DNA of 64,000 bases, from assembly GCF_014400405.1 (NCBI RefSeq), contig NZ_CP060496.1, positions 558,001 through 622,000 of the forward strand, read 5' to 3'. The number at the start of each line of letters is the position of its first letter. Position 1 is the stretch's first letter. The notes beneath the pieces were generated by a model, which searched no databases, had not been told where the DNA came from, and saw only the letters and a list, made by a program, of their open reading frames with translations. The translations under genes and the position numbers were made by a program. Positions 12,235 through 20,009 of the stretch are shown here, in pieces. This DNA is from Brachybacterium sp. Z12. Its GTDB lineage: Bacteria > Actinomycetota > Actinomycetes > Actinomycetales > Dermabacteraceae.

Positions 12235-13305
12235 ATGATCCTCACCGGCCTCCTCCTCGGCGCCGCGCTCGGCTACGTGCTGCAGCGCTCGCGATTCTGC
12301 GTCACCGGCGCGTTCCGCGACCTGTACATGGCCCGCTCCGCACGCTTCTTCATCCCCTTCCTCCTCGCCATCGCGATCCAGGCGATCGGCGTCGCCGCGC
12401 TCACCGGCGCCGGCGTCATCGCCCCCGAACCCGCCTCCTTCGCGCCGCTCGCGGTGATCGGCGGCGGGCTGCTGTTCGGCGTCGGCATCATCATGGCCGG
12501 CGGCTGCGCGACCGGCACCTACTACCGCGCTGGCGAGGGCCTCATCGGCTCCTGGGTGGCGCTGATCTTCTACGCCCTGTTCGCCGCGGTCATGAAGTAC
12601 GGCCCGCTCGGCGGCTTCACCGAGGCCGCACGCTCCCGCACCGTCGCCGATTCGACGATCCAGGAGACCCTCGGCGTCAGCGTCTGGGTGCCCACGATCC
12701 TGTTCTCCGTGCTCGTGGGGGTGCTCGTGGTTCGCCAGGTGCGCAAGAGCGCCGGCCGCAAGGTGGTGCGCCTGCCCGCCCGCCGCAGCGGCATCGGCCA
12801 CTACCTCGCCGACATCCCCTGGAGCCCCTGGGTGGGCGGCATCCTGCTGGGCTTCCTCGCCATCGCTGCCTGGGTGCTGCTCTCCACCGCCTCCGGCCGC
12901 AACGGCGGCCTCGGCATCACCACCCCGTCGGCCAAGATAGTCACCTACCTCAGCACCGGGGACGTCACCCTCCTGGACTGGTCCGTGATGCTCGTGCTCG
13001 GCATCCTGATCGGCTCCTTCATCGCCGCGAAGCTCTCCGGCGAGTTCCGCTGGCGCGTCCCGGATGCGAACACGATCCTGCGCAGCGCCGGCGGCGGCGT
13101 GGTGATGGGCATCGGCGCCGCGCTCGCCGGCGGCTGCACCATCGGCAACTCGCTGGTGGAGACCAGCCTGTTCAGCTACCAGGGCTGGGTATCGTTCGCC
13201 GCGATCATGCTCGGCACCTGGGCAGCAGCCTGGTTCTTCCTGGTGCGCCCGCAGAAGGCCGCCGCGAAGAGCCGCCCCGCCCCTGCGCTCAGCCCCGCCG
13301 CCTGA
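12235..13305 (+). CDS. tsuA: YeeE/YedE (TsuA) family thiosulfate/sulfur-compound permease
   Basis: 356-aa polytopic membrane protein. It has the family's repeated Cys motifs: SRFCVTGAFRDLYMARS near the N-terminus, MAGGCATGTYYRAGEG, and in the second half LAGGCTIGNSLVETS. In TsuA these cysteines guide thiosulfate through the pore. ATG 12235 is preferred over the in-frame GTG 12226, which sits almost on the inverted repeat. It is followed 40 nt later by the TusA/TsuB-like gene, the usual pairing. It supplies sulfur to cysteine or thiolation pathways in the cytoplasm. Confidence 0.88.
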   Translation: MILTGLLLGAALGYVLQRSRFCVTGAFRDLYMARSARFFIPFLLAIAIQAIGVAALTGAGVIAPEPASFAPLAVIGGGLLFGVGIIMAGGCATGTYYRAGEGLIGSWVALIFYALFAAVMKYGPLGGFTEAARSRTVADSTIQETLGVSVWVPTILFSVLVGVLVVRQVRKSAGRKVVRLPARRSGIGHYLADIPWSPWVGGILLGFLAIAAWVLLSTASGRNGGLGITTPSAKIVTYLSTGDVTLLDWSVMLVLGILIGSFIAAKLSGEFRWRVPDANTILRSAGGGVVMGIGAALAGGCTIGNSLVETSLFSYQGWVSFAAIMLGTWAAAWFFLVRPQKAAAKSRPAPALSPAA

Positions 13306-13345
13306 CCGACCTCACTCTCGACATCCCACCACCGGAAGGACCCTC

Positions 13346-13576
13346 ATGCCCGCCTACACCCTCGAGACCAACGGCGCCGTCTGCCCGTTCCCGCTGATCG
13401 ACGCGAAGAGCGCCATGGAGCAGCTGAACTCGGGCGATGACCTGATCATCGGCTTCGACTGCACCCAGGCCACCGACTCCCTGCCCCAGTGGGCCGCCGA
13501 CGACGGCCACGAGGTGGTCGCCTTCGACCGCGTCGGCGACGCCGGCTGGACGATCACGGTGCGCAAGGGGGCCTGA
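13346..13576 (+). CDS. tsuB: TusA-like sulfur carrier protein (TsuB/YeeD)
   Basis: 76 aa. The motif GAVCPFPLIDAK holds the CPxP signature cysteine that carries persulfide in the TusA/SirA/YeeD family, followed by the beta-strand LIIGFDCTQATDSLPQWA. A GGAAGG ribosome site lies upstream of ATG 13346. In other bacteria TsuB aids thiosulfate decomposition after TsuA uptake, and the gene order here agrees. Confidence 0.9.
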   Translation: MPAYTLETNGAVCPFPLIDAKSAMEQLNSGDDLIIGFDCTQATDSLPQWAADDGHEVVAFDRVGDAGWTITVRKGA

Positions 13577-13690
13577 GCCCGGCGGTTGAGGCCGTAGGCA
13601 CAGCCACCGAGAAGAGTCGTACGATCGATCCCGTACGGCGGTGCAGAGTCGCGATCGCCCTCCCCGACTGCGAAAGCCTCGTCGAACACC

Positions 13691-14917
13691 GTGTACTCCC
13701 TCCTGCTCGCGATCATCTACCTCGCCTTCGTCAGCCTCGGACTGCCCGATTCGCTCATCGGCGCCGGCTGGCCCGTCATGCACCAGGACCTCGGCGTCCC
13801 CGTCGCCTTCGCCGGCATCGTCACGATGATCATCGCGGTGGGCACGATCGTCTCGAGCCTCGCCTCCGAACGGCTCACCCTGCGCTTCGGTGCCGGAGTG
13901 GTCACCGCGCTCAGCGTCGGGATGACCGCCGCGGCGCTGGTGGGGTTCTCCGCCTCCGACCAGTTCTGGATGCTGTGCCTGTGGGCGATCCCGTACGGGC
14001 TCGGCGCCGGCGCGGTCGATGCGGCGCTGAACAACTACGTGGCCCTGCACTACGCCGCCCGCCACATGAACTGGCTGCACAGCTTCTGGGGCGTGGGCGC
14101 CTCGATCAGCCCCTTCGTGATGGGCCTGGCCATCTCCACCGGCAGCGGCTGGCCCAGCGCCTACCTGGTGATCGGCGCGGTCCAGGCCGTGCTCACCCTC
14201 GCGCTGCTGATCAGCATTCCGCTGTGGGGCAAGGTCGACCGTGAGCGCACCCGGGCGCGGACCGCCCAGACTCATGAGTTGGTGGAGGACGCGCCCGCTC
14301 AGAAGGGCAGCGCGCCCGTGCCGCTGAAGACTGCGCTGAAGGTCCCCGGCGTGGTGCTGATCCTGCTGGCCTTCTTCGCCTACTGCTCGCTCGAGAGCAC
14401 CGCACTGGTGTGGTCGGCGTCGTACATGGTCTCCGAGCGCGGCGCGCCACCGGCCGCGGCCGCAGTGCTCGGCGCGCTGTTCGTGCTGGGCCTGACCGCC
14501 GGGCGCTTCCTGGCCGGATTCTTCGCCGACCGGATCGGGGATCGGGCCCTGATCCGCGGCGGGTTCATCGCGATCGGCGTCGGCTCGGTGCTGCTCCTGC
14601 TGCCGCTGCCCACGGACGTGGTGGGCTTCGTGGGCCTGGTGATCGTGGGGCTCGGCTCCGCGCCCGTGTATCCGGCGATCATCCACTCCACCCCGGGCAA
14701 CTTCGGCCGACGCAACTCCCAGGCCATCATCGGCATCCAGATGGCCGCCGCGTACGTCGGCTCCACCCTCGCCCCTCCGCTGTTCGGCCTGCTGTCGACC
14801 TGGACCGGGATGTGGATCTTCCCGCTGTACATCGGCGCGCTGGTGGTGCTTGGCCTGGTAATGTCCGAACGGCTGAACCGGGTGGTCCCCTCGCCGTCGG
14901 GCGCCGCAGCGGCGTAG
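13691..14917 (+). CDS. MFS transporter (FucP/sugar-porter-like)
   Basis: 408 aa, 12 predicted helices. It starts with GTG 13691 (MYSLLLAIIYLAFVSLGLPDSLIGAGWPVM), a pattern seen in FHS/FucP-like MFS proteins, and contains YGLGAGAVDAALNNYVA and WLHSFWGVGASISP, also typical of that branch. A central loop of about 35 aa separates the halves. It lies 98 nt upstream of a fucosidase gene on the same strand, so import of a fucose-containing or other sugar is plausible, but specificity is not shown by the sequence. Confidence 0.82.
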   Translation: MYSLLLAIIYLAFVSLGLPDSLIGAGWPVMHQDLGVPVAFAGIVTMIIAVGTIVSSLASERLTLRFGAGVVTALSVGMTAAALVGFSASDQFWMLCLWAIPYGLGAGAVDAALNNYVALHYAARHMNWLHSFWGVGASISPFVMGLAISTGSGWPSAYLVIGAVQAVLTLALLISIPLWGKVDRERTRARTAQTHELVEDAPAQKGSAPVPLKTALKVPGVVLILLAFFAYCSLESTALVWSASYMVSERGAPPAAAAVLGALFVLGLTAGRFLAGFFADRIGDRALIRGGFIAIGVGSVLLLLPLPTDVVGFVGLVIVGLGSAPVYPAIIHSTPGNFGRRNSQAIIGIQMAAAYVGSTLAPPLFGLLSTWTGMWIFPLYIGALVVLGLVMSERLNRVVPSPSGAAAA

Positions 14918-15015
14918 CCCGCCCAGCCCCGATGGATCCGGTGCGCCCGGGGGCGTGAGCCCGTAGCGTGGAGCGCGTCCCTCGATGCAGCGACCCGGAG
15001 AGCGCAGGGCCCGTC

Positions 15016-16324
15016 ATGGATGACCTCGACCGTTGGAACACCCTGCCCACGCGGCTGCCGGACTGGTTCCGGGACGCCCCGCTGGGCATCTTCATCCACT
15101 GGGGGCCTACGCGGTGCCCGCCTGGGCGGAGCTCGGCGCCGAGCTCGGCGCCGCAGATGACGGCGCGGACCGCCTGACCCGCAACCCCTACTCGGAGTGG
15201 TACGCCAACACCATCCGCATCGAAGGCTCCGCGGCCGCCGAGCACCACCGCGCCGTCCACGGCGGCGCCCCTACGACGACTTCCTGGACCAGTGGCGGGC
15301 CGAGGCCTTCGACCCCGGCGCCTGGGCGGACCTGTTCCGCCGGGCAGGCGCCGACTACGTCGTGCTGACGACCAAGCACCACGACGGGATCACCCTGTGG
15401 GACGCCCCCGGCACCGGGCACCGCAACACCGCCCATCGCGGCCCGCGACGAGACCTGGTGGGCGAGATCGCCCGCGCCGCCGGCGAGGCCGGGCTGCGGT
15501 TCGGGGTCTACTACTCCGGCGGCCTGGACTGGCACGTACGGCCCACGGCCCCTCTGGTGCACGGCGAGGACGTCCACGACGCCAAGCGGCCCCGGGACGA
15601 TGAGTACGGGGCGTACTGCAGCTCCCAGGTGCGCGACCTCATCGACCGCTACGGCCCGGACGTGCTGTGGAACGACATCGGCTGGCCGGATCAGAACATG
15701 CACTTCGACCAGGGCGGCCTCGGCGAGCTGCTCGAGCACTTCTACCGGCAGCGGCCCGAGGGACTGATCAACGACCGCTTCTCCGGCGCCCACCACGACT
15801 TCGTGACCACCGAATACCAGGCGGGCGAGGCACCCGTAGATCAGGCCTGGGAGAACTGCCGCGGCATCGGACAGAGCTTCGGCTACAACCAGCTCGAGGG
15901 CCCCGACCAGTACATCAGCGGCACCCAGGCCGTGCGGCACGTGATCGACGCCGTCTCCCGCGGCGGGAGGGTGCTGCTGAACGTGGGGCCCCGGGCCGAC
16001 GGGACATTGCCCGAGCCCCAGGTCGAGGTGCTCGAGCAGCTGGGTGAGTTCATGGCCGAGCACAAGCAGGCGCTCGCCGGATCCCGCGGCCTCGGGGAGC
16101 TCCAGATCCCCGGCGCCGACTGGGCCCGGGCGGTCGAGAAGGACGGGCGCTGCCACGTGTTCGTCGTGGGAGACCCGGGCGTGCTGCGGATCGCGGCAGG
16201 GGATCTGCCGGAGGGCTTCGGCTGGCCGGCGGAGGGGGTCGAGGTGGAGCTGGGCGGAGCGACCGCGGTGCCGGTCGCGGTGTCGTCGGAAGCGTCGGGC
16301 CCCCGCGCTACCGTTCCCTCATGA
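15016..16324 (+). CDS. GH29 alpha-L-fucosidase, two frameshifts
   Basis: About 437 aa, without a signal peptide, so it acts on imported oligosaccharides in the cytoplasm. GH29 landmarks are PDWFRDAPLGIFIHWG, YVVLTTKHHDGITLWDA, the nucleophile region PDVLWNDIGWP (Asp), and SRGGRVLLNVGPRADGTLP. The frame breaks twice: near 15107 in TGGGGGCC (one G missing; HWG should continue AYAVPAWAE) and near 15270 in GCGCCCCTAC (one C missing; GGAPYDDFLDQW). Its stop overlaps the ATG of the next gene (ATGA). Confidence 0.88.
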
Positions 16325-17277
16325 CGACCGCCACCCGCGCAGACCGCGCCGCCGGAGCACTGCTGGGGCTCGCCTGCGGGGACGCCGCCGGCGTCCCGTA
16401 CGAGTACGCCACCGCCCCGTACGATCCGCAGCGCGGCCCGGAGATGATCGGCGGCGGGCTCGGCCCGTACGCACCGGGGGAGTGGTCCGACGACACGCAG
16501 ATGGCGCTGTGCATCGCGCGCGTCGCAGCGTCGAACACCCCGATCGATTCCCCTGAGGGGCTTGACGCGATCGCCCGCGGGTTCCTGGACTGGCTGCGCG
16601 AGGGCGCGACCGACGTGGGGACCCAGACCCGCCAGGTGCTCGGCGCGCTGCAGGCCGACGACGATGGCCCCGGCCTCGCTGAGCGGATGACGATGCTGGC
16701 CGCGGAGCTGCACGCTCGCTCCGGCCGCACCGCCGGCAACGGCGCCCTGATGCGTACCGCGCCCATCGCCCTCGCCTTCCCGGACGATCCGGAACGCACC
16801 GCCCGCGCCGCCCGTCTGATCGCCGAGCTCACCCACGCGGACCCGCTCGCCGGGGACTCCTGCGTGCTGTGGTGCGAGGCGATCCGCCGCTCCGTCGCCG
16901 ACGGCGTGCAGGGCAGGCCGGAGGACGGCTTCGGCCTGCTCCCGGCCGAGCGCCGCGACGCCTGGGCGGCGCTCGCCGACGGAACCTGGCGCCAGAGCGC
17001 CCTGGCACCGAACGGATTCACCGTCACGGCGCTGTACGCCGCGCTGCACGCGGTGGAGCAGACGGCCGGCGATCCGGCGGACAGCTTCCGTGCAGGCATC
17101 GCCGCGGCCGTCGCGCTCGGCGATGACACCGACACGATCGCCGCGATCACCGGCTCGCTGCTCGGAGCCTGGGCCGGGGCGACCGCCATCCCAGCGCAGC
17201 GGACAGGTGCGGTGCACGGCTGGCCGGGATATGACGGTGCCGGGCTGCGAGAGCTGGGGGCTTATATCGTCGGCTGA
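16321..17277 (+). CDS. ADP-ribosylglycohydrolase family protein (DraG-like)
   Basis: 318 aa. The family's two metal-binding segments are present: LGLACGDAAGVPYEY and EWSDDTQMAL near the N-terminus, and ALGDDTDTIAAITGSLLGA near the C-terminus, which coordinate the two Mg ions. The NGALMRTAP motif is also typical. It removes ADP-ribose from modified proteins, nucleic acids or small molecules in the cytoplasm. It is translationally coupled to the fucosidase (ATGA), an unexpected pairing. The gene ends 50 nt from the convergent AAA+ gene. Confidence 0.9.
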   Translation: MTTATRADRAAGALLGLACGDAAGVPYEYATAPYDPQRGPEMIGGGLGPYAPGEWSDDTQMALCIARVAASNTPIDSPEGLDAIARGFLDWLREGATDVGTQTRQVLGALQADDDGPGLAERMTMLAAELHARSGRTAGNGALMRTAPIALAFPDDPERTARAARLIAELTHADPLAGDSCVLWCEAIRRSVADGVQGRPEDGFGLLPAERRDAWAALADGTWRQSALAPNGFTVTALYAALHAVEQTAGDPADSFRAGIAAAVALGDDTDTIAAITGSLLGAWAGATAIPAQRTGAVHGWPGYDGAGLRELGAYIVG

Positions 17278-17327
17278 GCACGCCGCCGGAGTTCTACCGC
17301 GCACGAGGTCACGTCGGCCTCTGATCC

Positions 17328-20009
17328 TCAGCCGCTGATGTCTTCCGGGCGCAGGATGCGGATCTCCTCCGTCGTCGCCTCTGGCAGCTCGACAACCCGC
17401 ATCGCCTGGTGGCTGAGCGCGGCTTCGAAGAGGTTCCGCATAGCGCGGCCGTTGCCGAAGCCGGTGGGGCGTGGAGCGGGCAGGAGCGCGCGCACAGCGT
17501 CCTCGGCGCCCTCGGCGAGCTCGAGGCCAGCGCCGTCGGAGATGCTGCGGAAGATATCCACGAGTTGATCGTCGGTGTAGTCGGGAAACTCGAGAGTGGT
17601 GGGGAACCGCGAGGCGAGCCCGGGATTGGAGCCCAGGAACTGCGCCATCTGCTCGCCGTAGCCAGCGACGATCACCACAAGGTCCCGGCGATGGTCCTCC
17701 ATGAGCTTCAGCAGGGTGTCGATCGCCTCCCGGCCGAAGTCGGTCCCGGAGCCGGCGCTCTGCGCGAGCGTGTACGCCTCGTCGATGAACAGCACGCCGC
17801 CGAGCGCCTCCTGCACCTTGTCCGTGGTCTTCGGTGCGGTGTGCCCCACGTACTGGCCCACCAGGTCCGAACGGGAGGCCTCCACCAGGTGGCCGTTGTC
17901 CAGGATCCCGGCGCTCTGATAGATGCGGGCGAGGATCCGAGCCACCGTGGTCTTCGCCGTGCCCGGGTTGCCGGTGAACACCAGGTGCCGGGACGGTTCC
18001 TGGACCTTCAGGCCTGCCTGGCGGCGCAGCTCGCCGGCCTTGAGCTCGGCGGAGAGCATCCGCACCCGGTGCTTGACCGGCTCGAGACCGGTGAGGCCCT
18101 CGAGCTCGGCGACGGGGTCTCGGTCGCCCTCCTGGCGTTCGGCAGGCCGGGAGCGCTGCTTGCGGGGGAGATCGTCGGCGATGAGGGTGCGGATCTCCTC
18201 GTCGCTCGCCGTGTCGGGAGCGATGCGCATCGCCTGCTGCCCGAGGGAGGCTTCGAGCAGGTTGCGCACCCACCTCCCGTTGCCGAATCCTTCCGGTCGG
18301 GGCGAGGGGATCATCTCGGAGAAGCGTGCGACGAAGTCCTCGGCAACGACCATGCCCATGTCCTCGGCCAGGGCTGCGAGGATCTGCAGCAGCTCGGCGT
18401 CCGAGTAGTCGGGGAAGTCGATCGTGAGCGGGAACCGGGAGGCCAGGCCGCTGTTCGCGCGCAGGAAGTCGTTCATCTCCTTGCGGTACCCGGCAGCGAT
18501 CACCACGAAGCGATCACGGTGATCCTCCATGAGCTTCAGGAGGGTCGCCACAGCCTCTTTGCCGAAGTCGTTGCCGGAGTCCTTCGGCGCCAGGGAGTAC
18601 GCCTCGTCGATGAACAGCACCCCGCCGAAGGCCTCCTCGACCTTGGCCTTGACCAGCTGAGCGGTGCCGCCGACGTGTTCAGCCACCAGATCATCACGGG
18701 TGACCTCCACGAGATGACCGGATTCGAGCACCCCGAGGTCGCGATAGATGTGGGCGATAAGGCGTGCGACTGTCGTCTTCGCGGTGCCGGGGCCGCCGAG
18801 GAACAGGGCGTGGCGCGTGGGGCTGCCTACGCGCACTCCGGCCGCGCGCCGTCGTTCGGTCCACTGCAGCTCCGCGACCAGCGATGCGACCTGTTGCTTC
18901 ACCGAGGTGAGGCCGATCAGTCGGGAGAGCTCGTCCAGGGGCTGGTCGGACGTCGCCTCGGACGTCGTGCCAGCGGCCTCGGAGTACGTGCCTCCGGCCA
19001 GCGCGTCCCGGACGCGATCCAGGTCCGGGACCGTCGGGAAGCTGCTGTCGGGCGCCCCCAGCGCCCGTGCCTGCCACCGGAAGGAGGCGCCGACCCAGCG
19101 CCGCAGTTCCGCGGTCCGCCCGTCGGCGAGCAGGGCGTCGATGAAACGGCCAACGCGGTCGCGGACCTCCTCGGCATCGGTGCGCACCTCAGGAGCCCGC
19201 AGTCGGCCCAGCACGGCGTCTCCGGCGAGCTCGATGGCCTCCACTGTGAGCTCGGACCGCTCCTCATCGGAGTTGTGGAAGGCGGCCATCACCAGCAGAT
19301 CAGCCGGGTCCGGGGCATCTGGTGCGAGCGTGCCGAGGTGCGCGAGCTCGGCGTACGCGCTGCGCAGCACCGCGGCGGGACCCTTCAGGTCGGGGAAGAC
19401 GGCGGCCTCCTCGGCGGTGACGGCATCGCACAGCACACGATCGAGCTCGTCGATGTCCTCCGCGGCGTCGGCCGCCTCGCGGATGCTCTCGTCGGAAGAG
19501 ACACGGCGGAGCACCGACACGGTCGCGGTGAGCCGTTGCTGGAGCGGCGCAATGAACGGCACCAGGGAGAGCGCATCGCCCAGTGCTCCGGCACGGAGCG
19601 CTACGGGCAGCGCCTGCTGAGATGTGTAGAGCGCGGTGGTGAGCGGGGAGTGGCCCGTCGGCCAGGACGCTCCGTAGACCTGCGTGGAGCGGCCCTCATC
19701 GGAGCCGGGTGAGAGGAACGGTGCGGTCCAGTGGTACGAGAAGTTCTCGGCGTCCACGAACGTGAGCCCGCCGAGCTTGTGCAGCAGCAGGACAGCCGTT
19801 TCGAGGAGGGGGACGATGTCCTCACGCAGAGTGCCGTCGTGGGAGAAAGCGAACGCGCCGGGATGCCGGGCCAGCTTCCACATGCGGCGCTGGTACTCCT
19901 CGAGCCATCCCTCCGGGACATCCCAGGGTTCGGCGACCCCGTAGAAGTCGACCCGGGCGCGCCGGCTCTCCTCGGTGCGTGCCTGCTGCGTCTGTGCCTG
20001 CGGGGTCAT
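17328..20009 (-). CDS. tandem AAA+ ATPase (EccA/CbbX-like) coupled to the NERD protein
   Basis: 893 aa. The first ~370 residues form a helical N-terminal region with no recognised domain. Two CbbX/SpoVK-type AAA+ modules follow. Module 1 has Walker A LGGPGTAKTT near residue 408 and Walker B VLFIDEAYSL near 466; module 2 has TGNPGTAKTT near 683 and VLFIDEAYTL near 740. Both have the arginine-finger/sensor region SGLASRFPLTIDFPDYSD or PGLASRFPTTLEFPDYTD and GFGNGRWVRNLLE-like sensor 2. ESX EccA and CbbX carry one such module, so the tandem form is unusual. ATG 20009 overlaps the NERD gene stop (ATGA). No ESX genes are nearby, so a type VII secretion role is unlikely. Probably an energy-dependent remodeller of its partner. 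Confidence 0.85.
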   Translation of the reverse strand: MTPQAQTQQARTEESRRARVDFYGVAEPWDVPEGWLEEYQRRMWKLARHPGAFAFSHDGTLREDIVPLLETAVLLLHKLGGLTFVDAENFSYHWTAPFLSPGSDEGRSTQVYGASWPTGHSPLTTALYTSQQALPVALRAGALGDALSLVPFIAPLQQRLTATVSVLRRVSSDESIREAADAAEDIDELDRVLCDAVTAEEAAVFPDLKGPAAVLRSAYAELAHLGTLAPDAPDPADLLVMAAFHNSDEERSELTVEAIELAGDAVLGRLRAPEVRTDAEEVRDRVGRFIDALLADGRTAELRRWVGASFRWQARALGAPDSSFPTVPDLDRVRDALAGGTYSEAAGTTSEATSDQPLDELSRLIGLTSVKQQVASLVAELQWTERRRAAGVRVGSPTRHALFLGGPGTAKTTVARLIAHIYRDLGVLESGHLVEVTRDDLVAEHVGGTAQLVKAKVEEAFGGVLFIDEAYSLAPKDSGNDFGKEAVATLLKLMEDHRDRFVVIAAGYRKEMNDFLRANSGLASRFPLTIDFPDYSDAELLQILAALAEDMGMVVAEDFVARFSEMIPSPRPEGFGNGRWVRNLLEASLGQQAMRIAPDTASDEEIRTLIADDLPRKQRSRPAERQEGDRDPVAELEGLTGLEPVKHRVRMLSAELKAGELRRQAGLKVQEPSRHLVFTGNPGTAKTTVARILARIYQSAGILDNGHLVEASRSDLVGQYVGHTAPKTTDKVQEALGGVLFIDEAYTLAQSAGSGTDFGREAIDTLLKLMEDHRRDLVVIVAGYGEQMAQFLGSNPGLASRFPTTLEFPDYTDDQLVDIFRSISDGAGLELAEGAEDAVRALLPAPRPTGFGNGRAMRNLFEAALSHQAMRVVELPEATTEEIRILRPEDISG

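Noticed and set aside
17409-19712. 767-codon open frame on the plus strand
   Set aside because: It lies entirely opposite the tandem AAA+ gene, has no domain and shows the Arg/Glu/Gly-rich bias of a high-GC antisense frame.
17328-20009. EccA of a type VII secretion system
   Set aside because: No EccB/C/D/E, mycosin or WXG100 genes are nearby, and the protein has two AAA+ modules instead of one.
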